A stretch of 54,415 nucleotides of DNA from Oscillospiraceae bacterium (GCA_017437095.1 JAFSBW010000038.1:1-54415), one strand, 5' to 3'. Shown: positions 24,468-32,681, numbered from the stretch's first letter. Made by a program: numbers and translations. Notes: a model not told the origin generated them from the sequence alone.

Positions 24468-24575
24468 TGTCATCGCGAGGCCGTCAGGCCGTGGCGATCT
24501 GCCGGTACCATGTGCAGATTTTAGGTGCATTACCGGGAGATTGCCACGGACGGCGTCGCCGTCCTCGCAATGACA
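24468..24575 (+). repeat. Terminal-inverted-repeat element (TGTCATYGCGAGG family)
   Basis: A 108-base element begins TGTCATCGCGAGG (24468-24480) and ends with CCTCGCAATGACA (24563-24575), matching at 12 of 13 terminal bases. Inner parts (GGCGATCT and AGATTGCC) also pair. It sits between convergent genes and has no coding potential. The rest of the 272-base gap holds only the terminator upstream. Confidence 0.8.
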
Positions 24576-24620
24576 GCGGTGGACGATGTCTGCATAGGCT
24601 GAATCTATATTCAAGTTTAA

Positions 24621-26768
24621 TTATTCGTCCTTCTTTACCTCGTTCCACCAGCTGTAGCGGTCGATCTCTACATTGCCTTTTTCAAAAAGGAAATTGTAGT
24701 AAGCCTTGTTCAGAATGTTTTTCGACAGAGAGAACTTGTTCTTTACCAGGTTGATCCGATCCTCTACATAGTTTTCCGGCAGCTGGGATTTGTCTACCAG
24801 GTAGCGGGTCTCGCCGGTGGAGGCGTTGAACCACACCTTGTCCGTCAGGAAGCTCTGATCCCGAAGCATGGCGATATGCTCGCCGTCGGAGAAGATGTCT
24901 GTGCCGGCCAGCAGGCGGGAATCGTAGGGGAAGCCCCAAAGGTTTAAAATGGTGGGAAGAATATCCACATTGCACATATATTCATCCACATATACCGGCT
25001 CTTCCATACCGCCCACCCAGAAGATCAGGGTAGACTTGTATTTACTGAAATCGTCGATCTTGTAGCCGATAAGCTCGGAGTACTGCCAGTCCTCCAGGCC
25101 GTAGGGGAAATGGTCGCCGGCCAGGACGATAGCCGTTTTATCCGCAACGCCTGCCTTTTCCAGCTCCGCCATCAGGTAGCTCAGGGCCTTTTCCAGCTCA
25201 TAGTTGCCGGCCAGGTAGCATTTGGCGGCTTCGCCGTAGGGCAGATCCTTTACCAGATCGTAATTGCGCTTGACGATGGGGTTTTCCCGGTCGTATTTAT
25301 AGTGGCCGGAGAAGGTCATATAGTAGGCGTGGAACTGCTTGTCGGCAGTGATGTAATCGCCCACGGTCTGCTCCATCATCTCCAGGTCGGAGGCGGGCCA
25401 GCTGGAAGAAAGCTTCAGGCCGTCGTTCATAAATTTGCAGGTGTAGCCCATGTTGGGATGGGTCTGCTCCCGGCCGTAGTAGCTGCCCAGATAGTTATGG
25501 TAGCCGTAGGAGGTTATGCCTGCCTGATCGGCGAACACATTGCCCAGAGCGAAGGGCAGATAGCTGCTGCGGCTGGCATAGAAGCTGGACACGCTCTTGC
25601 TTCGGGAGGTATCCGGCCACAGGCCCAGGCAGAAGGAATACTCGCCGTCGGTGGTAACATTGGGGTAGGCGTTGTAGTAATTGTTGAAGATAAAGCCCTC
25701 CGTAGCCAGCTTATACAGCGTAGGGGTCACCTCCGGGTGGATGGCGGCGGTGGAGAAGCTCTCGGCGCAAAGGGTGATCAGGTTGTAGTCGGCAAGCATG
25801 CCGGTGTACTCGTTTTGCTGGGTAGGAGCAAGGGAGCGCACATAGGCATTGAGCTGCAGAAGCTTGTCGTCTGTGGTAAGGGTATTCAGGTAGTCAAAAT
25901 CGATCTCCAGGGTATTGTAGCGGATGGGAGGCTCGGTGACGGGCGGCAGCGTGGTCTCGGCGGGGGTAGTCTGCCCCGGGAGAGTGGTAGTGTCAGGAGG
26001 GGTAGTTGCCGGGGGCGTAGTAGGCGCAGGGGTAGTAGCGGGAATGTCGGGCATGACAAACTCGTCTTCATCGCTGTCTTCCTTACTGCTGCCTGCCAGC
26101 TCCAGGCTGATGGTAGTAAGCAGGCCAAAGCGCTGGGCAGCCTGGTCGGTAGTGGTGTTGGCGCCGTAGAAAAAGTCATAGGTGGTGAAAAAGCCTGTGC
26201 CGCCAATGCGCAGGGCGCTGAGGGTAACGGCCAGGATGGCTCCGGCCAGCAGGGTGCTTACCAACCGGGTGGGCTGCAGCCCCAGGGCGAACCAGCTCTT
26301 CTTTTTTACCGTTACCACGGCGGCGACAGCAATGGGCAGCAGCATGGCAATGAGGGTGGGCAGGTTTTCCCGGATGGTACGCAGGGTCTCCCGCCAGAAG
26401 TTGGTAAGAGCCTGGCCGCCCATGCCCACCAGCGCCAGGGAGTACATGCTGCCAAATACCGCGTGGTAGACGATCTGGGTGCAGAAAAGGATGCTCAACG
26501 CGCTTACCAGGCAAATGGTTACGATGCGGTTGGCCTTTTCCGGCAGCAGGCCCAAAAGGGTGGACAGCACCAGCGCCAGCACAGCGGTAAAGCCTGCGGT
26601 ATACCAGAACAAGGCGTCTACCTTGTCAAACAGCATTTCGTGAAGCAGGGCTTCCATGTACAGCAGCGTAAAAAACCAAAAGCCGGCGTTGGCAGCGGCA
26701 GCGCGCAGCGACTGCTTATCCAGCATTTTTCTGAAAAAAGAGATCAAGGCGTATACATCCCCTATCAT
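24621..26768 (-). CDS. ltaS: Lipoteichoic-acid-synthase-type membrane sulfatase
   Basis: The 715-residue protein has five membrane segments in the first 200 residues, a Pro/Thr-rich linker (about 235-275), and an extracellular alkaline-phosphatase-fold domain. Its metal and catalytic residues match LtaS: LCAESF (glutamate ligand), NVTTDGEYS (catalytic threonine) and AGDHFPYG (Asp-His ligands). LtaS polymerises glycerol phosphate from phosphatidylglycerol onto a lipid anchor. The linker is longer than in Staphylococcus. The ATG at 26768 lies only 18 bases after a TATAAT box (26791-26786) with no clear binding site; a TTG at 26747 after AGGGG is an alternative start. Confidence 0.88.
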   Translation of the reverse strand: MIGDVYALISFFRKMLDKQSLRAAAANAGFWFFTLLYMEALLHEMLFDKVDALFWYTAGFTAVLALVLSTLLGLLPEKANRIVTICLVSALSILFCTQIVYHAVFGSMYSLALVGMGGQALTNFWRETLRTIRENLPTLIAMLLPIAVAAVVTVKKKSWFALGLQPTRLVSTLLAGAILAVTLSALRIGGTGFFTTYDFFYGANTTTDQAAQRFGLLTTISLELAGSSKEDSDEDEFVMPDIPATTPAPTTPPATTPPDTTTLPGQTTPAETTLPPVTEPPIRYNTLEIDFDYLNTLTTDDKLLQLNAYVRSLAPTQQNEYTGMLADYNLITLCAESFSTAAIHPEVTPTLYKLATEGFIFNNYYNAYPNVTTDGEYSFCLGLWPDTSRSKSVSSFYASRSSYLPFALGNVFADQAGITSYGYHNYLGSYYGREQTHPNMGYTCKFMNDGLKLSSSWPASDLEMMEQTVGDYITADKQFHAYYMTFSGHYKYDRENPIVKRNYDLVKDLPYGEAAKCYLAGNYELEKALSYLMAELEKAGVADKTAIVLAGDHFPYGLEDWQYSELIGYKIDDFSKYKSTLIFWVGGMEEPVYVDEYMCNVDILPTILNLWGFPYDSRLLAGTDIFSDGEHIAMLRDQSFLTDKVWFNASTGETRYLVDKSQLPENYVEDRINLVKNKFSLSKNILNKAYYNFLFEKGNVEIDRYSWWNEVKKDE

Positions 26769-26843
26769 ACCGTAAAATAATGCTTATTATAGCACACGAG
26801 TTCATGTCGAATGTGAACGAATGATGAAGATTTTGTAACATAA

Positions 26844-26880
26844 CACAAAAAAATCCCCACGCCCGCAGGCGTGGGGATTT
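26844..26880 (-). terminator. Intrinsic terminator of the lipoprotein gene
   Basis: A perfect 13-base-pair stem (26851-26863 with 26868-26880) is followed on the minus strand by seven T residues, ten bases after the stop at 26890. Confidence 0.93.
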
Positions 26881-26889
26881 GGTATAGGC

Positions 26890-27441
26890 TTACTTTCTCT
26901 TGAAGGTCAGGGGCTTGCCTTCGATCTCAACGGTAAGGGTGTTGCCCTTGAGCTCGGCTTCGGCTTCTTCGCCGTCCATGGTGAGAACGCCGTTTTCATA
27001 GGTGTATTCGCCGGTGTTGGACATTTCTTCCTTCATGGCTTCAAACTCTTCCAGAGCGCCCATTTCTTCCATGAACTCCCGAACAGACATACCGCCCAGC
27101 ATTTCCTTGTAGTCCATGCCCAGGGACTTGGACATATCCTTCAGGTAGTCCTCCATGCCGTCGCACAAAGCATCGATCAGCTTGTCAATGGACTTGGCAT
27201 CCACAGCTACGGTGTACTTGCCGTCCTTGGTGAAGGTCAGGTTGATGGACATGACCAGCTTATCAGCATCAATGTAGTCAGCCATCTCGCCCATGTCGCC
27301 CATGTCGCCAAACTCAGACAGGGAAACGGTAGCCTTCCAGTCGCCTACGATGCCGGTGCCGGAGCTCTTGCTGCCGCCGCAAGCGGTCATAAGGCCCATG
27401 ACCATCAGGCAGCAAAGCAAAAGAGAGATCAGTTTTTTCAT
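26890..27441 (-). CDS. Predicted lipoprotein, function unknown
   Basis: The ATG at 27441 follows GGGAGG; 183 residues. A signal peptide (1-20) ends in a lipobox LMTAC with Cys21 as the lipid-bearing residue, so it should be processed by Lgt (gene at 52069) and a signal peptidase II. After a short Gly/Ser linker it is very acidic and Met-rich (FGDMGDMGEMADYIDADK, EFMEEMGALEEFEAMKEEM). The pattern IVGDWKATV...LTFTKDGKYTV...GEYTYENGVLTMDG...GNTLTVEIEGKPLTFKRK is that of a small beta-rich domain common in clostridial lipoproteins. No enzyme motif is seen. It has its own promoter and terminator. Confidence 0.82.
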   Translation of the reverse strand: MKKLISLLLCCLMVMGLMTACGGSKSSGTGIVGDWKATVSLSEFGDMGDMGEMADYIDADKLVMSINLTFTKDGKYTVAVDAKSIDKLIDALCDGMEDYLKDMSKSLGMDYKEMLGGMSVREFMEEMGALEEFEAMKEEMSNTGEYTYENGVLTMDGEEAEAELKGNTLTVEIEGKPLTFKRK

Positions 27442-27497
27442 AGTGTTTACCTCCCAAATAAGTATGATAATTTCAGAGCAAAGCTCCTTACTGGGGT

Positions 27498-27526
27498 ATC
27501 ATAGCAGATTTATGCAGAAAAGTCAA
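27498..27526 (-). promoter_or_regulatory. Sigma-A-type promoter of the lipoprotein gene
   Basis: On the minus strand TTGACT (27526-27521) and TATGAT (27503-27498) have 17-base spacing, 57 bases before the start codon. Confidence 0.8.
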
Positions 27527-27556
27527 ACGATTCCCGCCGGTAAAGCAGCGGCGCTT

Positions 27557-28435
27557 TTACAGCTTTTCCGCCGCTTCTACCACATGCTTCATCAGCACGG
27601 AAGTAGTAACGCTGCCTACGCCGCCGGGAACGGGGGTAATAGCCTCCACGATAGGCGCAACCTCCTCAAACTGGGCATCGCCTGCGATGGCGCCCAGGCC
27701 GCCCCGGGCGTTGGGCTTATTTTCATCCCAGTTGATGGAAACATCGATGACGATCTGGCCGGGGCGGACAAAATCCGCCGTCAGGCTGTTCAGCACACCG
27801 GCGGCGGATACCAGAATATCCGCGTTGCGGCAGATGGAAGCAATGTTTTGGGTCTTGGTGTGGCAAACGGTAACGGTTGCGTTCTTTTTCAGCAGCATCA
27901 TGGCAGCGGGCTTGCCTACCACCAGGCTGCGGCCGATGACCACGGCGTTTTTGCCGGTGCAGTCGATGCCGTAGTAGTCCAAGATCTCCATGCAGGCGGC
28001 GGGGGTGCAGGGGGCGTAGCCCAGGTCGCCGCGGCTTTGGTATACGCCGGAGTTGGAAAGGTCTGTCAGGCAGTCCATATCCTTTTTGGGGTCTAAGCGG
28101 TTGCAGATCTCGCTGGCGTAGGGGCGCAGATGCTTGGGGAAGGGCTGGAACATCAGCACGCCGTGGATGGTAGCATCGGCATTGACCCGGTCGATCACGG
28201 CGATCACATCCTCTTTGGCGGCATCGGCGGGCAGCTCAAATTTCTTGACCGCTACGCCTACCAGCTCCGCCCGCTTGACAGCGCCCTTTTCATAGCTCAG
28301 GTCGCTGGGGTTTTCGCCGACGCGGATAATGCCCAGGGTGGCGGCGATGCCCCGCTCTTTCAAAGCAGCCGTTCTTTGCTGCAGGTTTGCGTTCAGGGCA
28401 TCGGTAACTTCCTTGCCCAAAAGTAACTTGGCCAT
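27557..28435 (-). CDS. folD: Bifunctional methylene-THF dehydrogenase/methenyl-THF cyclohydrolase FolD
   Basis: FolD interconverts methylene- and formyl-tetrahydrofolate through methenyl-THF. The ATG at 28435 follows GGAGGG; 292 residues, normal length. The catalytic tyrosine and lysine lie in SYEKGAVKRAELVGV, the substrate loop in GVLMFQPFPKHL (the usual VQLPLP place), and the Rossmann part has GKNAVVIGRSLVVGKPAAMML. TPVPGGVGSVTTSVLM closes the protein. FMQPFP in place of VQLPLP is a known variant type in Clostridia. It lies downstream of fchA and fhs on the same strand, separated by a repeat-rich gap. Confidence 0.94.
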   Translation of the reverse strand: MAKLLLGKEVTDALNANLQQRTAALKERGIAATLGIIRVGENPSDLSYEKGAVKRAELVGVAVKKFELPADAAKEDVIAVIDRVNADATIHGVLMFQPFPKHLRPYASEICNRLDPKKDMDCLTDLSNSGVYQSRGDLGYAPCTPAACMEILDYYGIDCTGKNAVVIGRSLVVGKPAAMMLLKKNATVTVCHTKTQNIASICRNADILVSAAGVLNSLTADFVRPGQIVIDVSINWDENKPNARGGLGAIAGDAQFEEVAPIVEAITPVPGGVGSVTTSVLMKHVVEAAEKL

Positions 28436-28454
28436 AATATGGGCCCTCCAATTT

Positions 28455-28488
28455 AAGATATAAGATATAAGATAAAAGATATAAGATT
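28455..28488 (+). repeat. Heptamer tandem repeat (AAGATAT), nearly five copies
   Basis: AAGATAT occurs at 28455, 28462 and 28476, with AAGATAA at 28469 and a partial unit at 28483. Two more units lie at 28655-28668 on the far side of the inverted-repeat element at 28523-28627. Confidence 0.85.
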
Positions 28489-28522
28489 AGACTGCTGAAA
28501 AAGCTATCCTATTGAGAAATAA

Positions 28523-28627
28523 TGTAGGGGCGAGCATTGCTCGTCCGGCAAATTAGCATAGATTTCCTAAACTTTTTCGAAAATTTCGTAGTTTTTACAT
28601 TTCGGACGACCGATGGTCGCCCCTACA
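28523..28627 (+). repeat. Terminal-inverted-repeat element (TGTAGGGGCGA family)
   Basis: The 105-base element starts TGTAGGGGCGAGCATTGC and ends in its complement. The outer 11 bases match perfectly and 22 of 25 overall. The centre is AT-rich and not coding. Half-copies occur at 32811-32832 and possibly 34491-34517. Confidence 0.85.
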
Positions 28628-28699
28628 AAAGGGCTTTTGTGACATTCTGATATAAAGATATAAGATAAGGGAAGATCCGGGTAGGGCTTTATCTTGAGG

Positions 28700-29320
28700 T
28701 TACTGGCCGAAGCTGGCTTTTACGGTGTTGAAGATACCGTCTGCCAGGGCGCAGTAGGTAGAGAGCATGCCGTTTGCCTTGGCGTTGAGCGCCTGGGCGG
28801 CTTCCCGGTTTTTCAGGCTCTTGGTGTTGATAAACACATTCAGGCTGGCAGCCTGCAGCGCTGCCTTGCAGCATACCGCGGCGCAGCCGGCATCGGAAAC
28901 CGCCAGGCGGCTGCCTTTTTCGGCAAAGATTTGGATATAGCCGATAGCCTGGCAGCAAAGCTCCATAATGTGCATGGGAACGGCGCAGGCAGTAAGGGTA
29001 GCTTCCTCTAAAATGGCTTCCCGGTTGGGGTCGTCCTTGGGGATGCCGTAGGCCTTGGCCAGGGGCACAAAGCCCTTATCGTCCGCTTCTACCTGATCCA
29101 AAAGCTCGGTTTGCAAAGCATCGCACTTTTCTTTCAAAGCGATGATCTCGGCTTCTACATCGGCATATTTCTTTTTGCCCACGGTAAGAGAGCCAACCAT
29201 GTTGCCCAGGGCTGTGCCGATAGCGCCCACCAGGGCTGCCGCGCCGCCGCCGCCGGGAGCGGGAGCGGAGGATGCCAGCACTTGAACGAAGCTGCGGCAG
29301 GATTCCAATGTCATATCCAT
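28700..29320 (-). CDS. fchA: Formiminotetrahydrofolate cyclodeaminase-like methenyl-THF cyclohydrolase (FchA)
   Basis: The ATG at 29320 follows AGGAG; 206 residues, typical length. SSAPAPGGGGAAALVGAIGTALGNMVGSLTVGKKKY holds the glycine-rich signature and the folate-binding helix; DKGFVPLAKAYGIPKD and SDAGCAAVCCKAALQAASLNVFIN are the other conserved blocks. In purine- and amino-acid-fermenting clostridia it hydrolyses methenyl-THF or releases ammonia from formimino-THF. It lies between fhs and folD, all transcribed the same way, and with FolD gives two possible cyclohydrolases. Confidence 0.9.
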   Translation of the reverse strand: MDMTLESCRSFVQVLASSAPAPGGGGAAALVGAIGTALGNMVGSLTVGKKKYADVEAEIIALKEKCDALQTELLDQVEADDKGFVPLAKAYGIPKDDPNREAILEEATLTACAVPMHIMELCCQAIGYIQIFAEKGSRLAVSDAGCAAVCCKAALQAASLNVFINTKSLKNREAAQALNAKANGMLSTYCALADGIFNTVKASFGQ

Positions 29321-29346
29321 AAAAAATTCTCCTAAATATCCATTGT

Positions 29347-29378
29347 AAAAGGCACAGGCGCAGCAGCCTGTGCCTTTT
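29347..29378 (-). terminator. Intrinsic terminator between fhs and fchA
   Basis: AAAAGGCACAGGC (29347-29359) pairs with GCCTGTGCCTTTT (29366-29378) around a 6-base loop, 21 bases after the fhs stop on the minus strand. The T run is only four long, so some read-through into fchA is likely. Confidence 0.78.
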
Positions 29379-29398
29379 CTGTTAACTGTCAGGCCATA

Positions 29399-31072
29399 TT
29401 AAAACAGGCCGGAAATTTTGCCGGTTTCGTCCACATCGATGCGCTCGGCTGCAGGCACCTTGGGCAGGCCGGGCATGGTCATGATCTCGCCGGTAAGGGC
29501 TACCAGGAAGCCCGCGCCTGCGGAAACCTTAATATTGCGCACGGTGATCTGGAAGCCCCGGGGCGCGCCCAGCTTGGTCTGATCGTCAGAGAAGGAATAC
29601 TGGGTCTTGGCCATGCAGATGGGCAGCTTGTCAAAGCCCAGGTCGGTAAGGGTTTTGATCTGCTTTTCCGCGGCGGCGGTAAAGTTCACGCCGTCGGCAT
29701 GGTAGATCTTTTTGGCAATGGCTTCGATCTTCTCTTTGATGGGAATATCCAGCTCATAAGCAAAGGTAAAATCGTTGGGCTGCTCACACAGACGCACCAC
29801 CTCCTGAGCCAGGGCGATGCCGCCCTCGCCGCCCTTTGCCCAAACCTCGCTGAGGGCAACATTTACCCCCAGCTCCTTGCACTTGCGCTCGATAAGCGCC
29901 AGCTCGGCCTCGGTATCGGTAGGGAAGCGGTTGATTGCCACCACGCAGGGCAGCTTATAAACCTGGGTAATGTTCTGCACATGCTGCAGCAGGTTGGGCA
30001 GGCCCTTTTCCAGGGCTTCCAGGTTTTCGTTGCCGGTTTCCGCCTTGGGAACGCCGCCGTTGTACTTCAGCGCCCGGGCGGTAGCTACCAGCACCACGCA
30101 GTCGGGTTTCAGCCCGGCTATGCGGCATTTGATGTCCAGGAATTTTTCCGCGCCCAGGTCCGCGCCGAAGCCGGCTTCGGTAACGGTATAGTCAGAAAGG
30201 CGCATAGCGATCTTGGTAGCGGTAACGGAGTTGCAGCCGTGGGCAATGTTGGCGAAGGGGCCGCCGTGAACAAAGGCGGGGGTATGCTCCAGGGTCTGCA
30301 CCAGGTTGGGCTTCAGGGCATCCTTCAGCAGGGCGGCCATAGCGCCCTGGGCCTTCAGGTCGCCGGCGGTAACGCTCTTGCCGGAATAGGTATAGCCCAC
30401 CACCAGCCGGGCCAGCCGGGCCTTCAGGTCGGCAATGTCGCTGGCCAGGCACAGCACCGCCATGATCTCGGAAGCTACGGTAATATCGTAGCCGTCTTCC
30501 CGGGGCGTGCCGTTTACCTTGCCACCCAGGCCGTCCACCACAAAGCGGAGCTGCCGGTCGTTCATGTCCACACAGCGGCGCCAGGTGATCTGGCGGGGGT
30601 CGATACCCAGGGCGTTGCCCTGGTAGATATGGTTATCCAGCATAGCGGCCAAAAGGTTGTTAGCCGCGCCGATGGCGTGAAAATCGCCGGTAAAATGCAG
30701 GTTGATATCCTCCATGGGGACCACCTGGGCATAGCCGCCGCCGGCCGCGCCGCCCTTTACGCCGAACACGGGGCCGAGAGAAGGCTCCCGCAGGGCAACC
30801 AGCACATTTTTGCCGATGCGGCGCATACCGTCGGCCAGGCCAACGGTGGTAGTGGTCTTGCCCTCGCCTGCGGGGGTGGGGTTGATGGCGGTAACCAGGA
30901 TCAGCTTGCCGTCGGGGCGGTCAACTTCACTTAGAAGCTTATAGTCCACCTTGGCCTTGTACTTGCCGTACTGCTCCAGGTACTTTTCGTCCACACCGGC
31001 TTTTTCGGCGATCTGGCCGATGGGCAGCATGGAGGTCTGCTGGGCGATCTCGATATCCGTTTTAAATGCCAT
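29399..31072 (-). CDS. fhs: Formate-tetrahydrofolate ligase
   Basis: Fhs joins formate to tetrahydrofolate with ATP, giving 10-formyl-THF. The ATG at 31072 follows AAGGAGAATC; 557 residues, full length. The P-loop PAGEGKTT is at 67-74, and [24 protein letters not shown] and [17 protein letters not shown] are the family signatures. The frame extending to 31174 passes through the leader and is rejected. It uses formate such as that made by PflB at 37626. The promoter is at 31202-31230 and the leader of about 120 bases contains a repeated motif (see findings). Confidence 0.97.
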   Translation of the reverse strand: MAFKTDIEIAQQTSMLPIGQIAEKAGVDEKYLEQYGKYKAKVDYKLLSEVDRPDGKLILVTAINPTPAGEGKTTTTVGLADGMRRIGKNVLVALREPSLGPVFGVKGGAAGGGYAQVVPMEDINLHFTGDFHAIGAANNLLAAMLDNHIYQGNALGIDPRQITWRRCVDMNDRQLRFVVDGLGGKVNGTPREDGYDITVASEIMAVLCLASDIADLKARLARLVVGYTYSGKSVTAGDLKAQGAMAALLKDALKPNLVQTLEHTPAFVHGGPFANIAHGCNSVTATKIAMRLSDYTVTEAGFGADLGAEKFLDIKCRIAGLKPDCVVLVATARALKYNGGVPKAETGNENLEALEKGLPNLLQHVQNITQVYKLPCVVAINRFPTDTEAELALIERKCKELGVNVALSEVWAKGGEGGIALAQEVVRLCEQPNDFTFAYELDIPIKEKIEAIAKKIYHADGVNFTAAAEKQIKTLTDLGFDKLPICMAKTQYSFSDDQTKLGAPRGFQITVRNIKVSAGAGFLVALTGEIMTMPGLPKVPAAERIDVDETGKISGLF

Positions 31073-31200
31073 AACGATTCTCCTTGTATTGTGTGTGGCG
31101 TCCTGCCGTGAAATTGGCTCGGAGCTGCCTACAGGATCTATACGGCATACCGTTGAAATGGCTCTGCCGTACATGGGTTTTCAGGGTTATGCACTGGAAA
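31073..31200 (-). promoter_or_regulatory. Long structured leader of fhs
   Basis: The leader holds two imperfect copies of one motif, seen on the plus strand as CCGTTGAAATGGCTC (31150-31164) and CCGTGAAATTGGCTC (31106-31120), each followed by TGCC. Each copy is enclosed by a stem: TACGGCA/TGCCGTA (31141-31147 and 31165-31171) and TCCTG/CAGGA (31101-31105 and 31132-31136). It does not match the THF, ZTP, SAM or TPP riboswitch consensus sequences that I know. Confidence 0.4.
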
Positions 31201-31201
31201 A

Positions 31202-31230
31202 AGAATATCATTTTACCGGGGCGTTGTCAA
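31202..31230 (-). promoter_or_regulatory. Consensus sigma-A promoter of fhs
   Basis: On the minus strand TTGACA (31230-31225) and TATTCT (31207-31202) have 17-base spacing. It diverges from the HIT-gene promoter about 50 bases away. Confidence 0.85.
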
Positions 31231-31281
31231 CGGATTTGCCTAAAAAACGGCGGTTTTCTTTGCCGCGGGAAAAGGCCAAAG

Positions 31282-31310
31282 TTGCAAAGCCCGCCGCGGT
31301 GTGCTATACT
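31282..31310 (+). promoter_or_regulatory. Sigma-A-type promoter of the HIT gene
   Basis: TTGCAA (31282-31287) and TATACT (31305-31310) with 17-base spacing, 32 bases before the start codon. Confidence 0.82.
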
Positions 31311-31342
31311 GTAGGCAACAAAACCCAATGGGAGGTAATACT

Positions 31343-31684
31343 ATGTCCAACTGTCTTTTTTGCCGCATCATCGCCGGGGAAATTCCCAGCACCAAGGTTT
31401 ACGAGGACGATACCGTTCTGGCCTTCCGGGACATTGCGCCCCAGGCCCCTACCCACATTCTGGTGATCCCCAAGGCCCATATTAGCGGCGTAAGCGCCAT
31501 TACCGGGGAAAACAGCCACATTGTGGCCCATATCTTTGAGGTGATCCCCCAGATCGCTGCCGCAGAGGGCCTGAGCCAGGGCTTCCGGGTGGTTTCCAAC
31601 TGCGGCGACCACGCCGGCCAGACCGTACACCACCTGCATTTCCATATTTTGGGCGGGCAGCAGCTTTCGCTGCAAATGGCTTGA
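31343..31684 (+). CDS. HIT-family (HinT-like) nucleotide hydrolase
   Basis: The ATG at 31343 follows GGGAGG; 113 residues. It begins CLFCRIIAGEIPSTKVYEDD, with the two zinc cysteines typical of bacterial HinT, includes HILVIPKAH, and ends in TVHHLHFHILGG with the catalytic His-x-His-x-His triad. HinT hydrolyses adenosine 5-phosphoramidates and related adenylates. Its stop codon TGA lies inside the -35 box of the next promoter, so the thiT leader starts right at its end. Confidence 0.94.
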   Translation: MSNCLFCRIIAGEIPSTKVYEDDTVLAFRDIAPQAPTHILVIPKAHISGVSAITGENSHIVAHIFEVIPQIAAAEGLSQGFRVVSNCGDHAGQTVHHLHFHILGGQQLSLQMA

Positions 31685-31708
31685 CATTTTTCGCCATTGT
31701 GGTATAAT
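31681..31708 (+). promoter_or_regulatory. Promoter of the TPP riboswitch-thiT transcript
   Basis: TTGACA (31681-31686, overlapping the HIT stop codon) and a perfect TATAAT (31703-31708) with a 16-base spacer. Confidence 0.88.
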
Positions 31709-31728
31709 CCAGTTACGCATAACAAGCT

Positions 31729-31821
31729 CATCTTCGGGGGGCCGGCAGCAGCCGGCTGAGAGTAGGCTCAGAGCCTTGACCCGTGAACCTGATACGGCCA
31801 GTACCGTCGGAGGGAAAGATG
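31729..31821 (+). ncRNA. TPP riboswitch (thi box)
   Basis: P1 is CATCTT (31729-31734) with AAGATG (31816-31821). Between them are the conserved CTTCGGGGGGCC start, CTGAGA, ACCCGTGAACCTGAT and GTACCGTCGGAGGGAAAGATG, the standard thi-box aptamer parts. It binds thiamine diphosphate and, with the terminator just downstream, should switch off thiT when TPP is plentiful. ACCCGT in the aptamer can pair with ACGGGT in the terminator loop, a possible anti-terminator contact (inference). Confidence 0.96.
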
Positions 31822-31838
31822 CATAAAGATACCTAAGT

Positions 31839-31880
31839 ATCGCATTGCACCTGGACGGGTTTGCAATGCGATATTTTTTT
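31839..31880 (+). terminator. TPP-riboswitch expression platform terminator
   Basis: ATCGCATTGCA (31839-31849) pairs perfectly with TGCAATGCGAT (31862-31872), followed by eight T residues. It lies 17 bases after the aptamer. Confidence 0.93.
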
Positions 31881-32064
31881 GGGGTAACTTTATAACAAAC
31901 GCTTGCGGCGGCACAGCGGATCTTTTGCCCCAGCCGTGGGGTTTGAAAAAGGGGAAATACACAAAGTATTCCTCCCTTTTCCAAACCTTCGCCTGAGCCA
32001 AAATCTCTCGCTGCCCGCTCTTGCCGTTTGCTCTAAAGTTCCCCTTGTATGGAGGTAATTCTTT
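31881..32064 (+). other. Long spacer before thiT with an extended hairpin
   Basis: After the riboswitch terminator, 184 bases remain before thiT. They contain an imperfect long hairpin with GGTTTG at 31940-31945 and CCAAACC at 31981-31987, about 20 base pairs around ACAAA. No open frame, promoter or second known riboswitch was seen. Confidence 0.6.
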
Positions 32065-32631
32065 ATGTCAAACAACCCTGCACACCTGAAGATCCGCGCG
32101 CTGTGCGAAGGCGCTATTATGGTAGCCATCGCCCAGGTACTGAGCTATGTGAAGCTCTATGAGCTGCCCAACGGCGGCTCGCTGACCCCGGCAATGTTCC
32201 CCATCCTTTTCTACGCCCTGCGCTGGGGCCTGGGAAAAGGTCTGTTTGCCGCTTTCGTATTCGGCGCCCTGCAGCTGATCTTTGACGGCGCCTACGCCTG
32301 GGGCTGGCAGAGCATGATCCTGGACTATCTGCTGGCCTTTACCCCCCTTGGCCTGGCGGGCATCTTCAAGGGCAAGGCCTGGGGCATCTTCCCCGGCACG
32401 GTCATTGGCTGCCTGGGCCGCTTTGTTATCCACTATATCAGCGGCGTGACCATCTACCGCATCATTGAGCCTACGGAAGTTCCCGGCCTGGGCACTTTCT
32501 CCAACGCGGAGATCTATTCTGTGGTATACAACGGCAGCTATATGCTCCCCAACACCCTGCTGGCCCTGGCCATCGCCGGTCTGCTGTATGTTCCCATGAA
32601 AAAATACTTCGCCGGCCAAGACCTGCGCTAA
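32065..32631 (+). CDS. thiT: Thiamine ECF transporter substrate-binding protein ThiT
   Basis: ThiT is the membrane S component that binds thiamine and docks on the shared ECF module (not in this window). The ATG at 32065 follows TGGAGG; 188 residues with six hydrophobic segments. The motifs GSLTPAMFPILFYALRWG, VFGALQLIFDGAYAW and YNGSYMLPNTLL match ThiT/YuaJ, with tryptophan, tyrosine and glutamate residues expected in the thiamine pocket. The TPP riboswitch upstream supports the assignment. It ends at a strong terminator. Confidence 0.95.
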   Translation: MSNNPAHLKIRALCEGAIMVAIAQVLSYVKLYELPNGGSLTPAMFPILFYALRWGLGKGLFAAFVFGALQLIFDGAYAWGWQSMILDYLLAFTPLGLAGIFKGKAWGIFPGTVIGCLGRFVIHYISGVTIYRIIEPTEVPGLGTFSNAEIYSVVYNGSYMLPNTLLALAIAGLLYVPMKKYFAGQDLR

Positions 32632-32637
32632 AAAACC

Positions 32638-32681
32638 AAACTCCCCTTGAAGCAGCTTCCCTGCTCCAAGGGGAGTTTTTT
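32638..32681 (+). terminator. Intrinsic terminator of thiT
   Basis: AAACTCCCCTTG pairs with CAAGGGGAGTTT, with an inner AGCAG/CTGCT stem, followed by T residues. Confidence 0.93.

Noticed and set aside
31073..31200. Assignment of the fhs leader to a THF or ZTP riboswitch
   Set aside because: I could not match the conserved core of either class; it is left as an unidentified structured leader.
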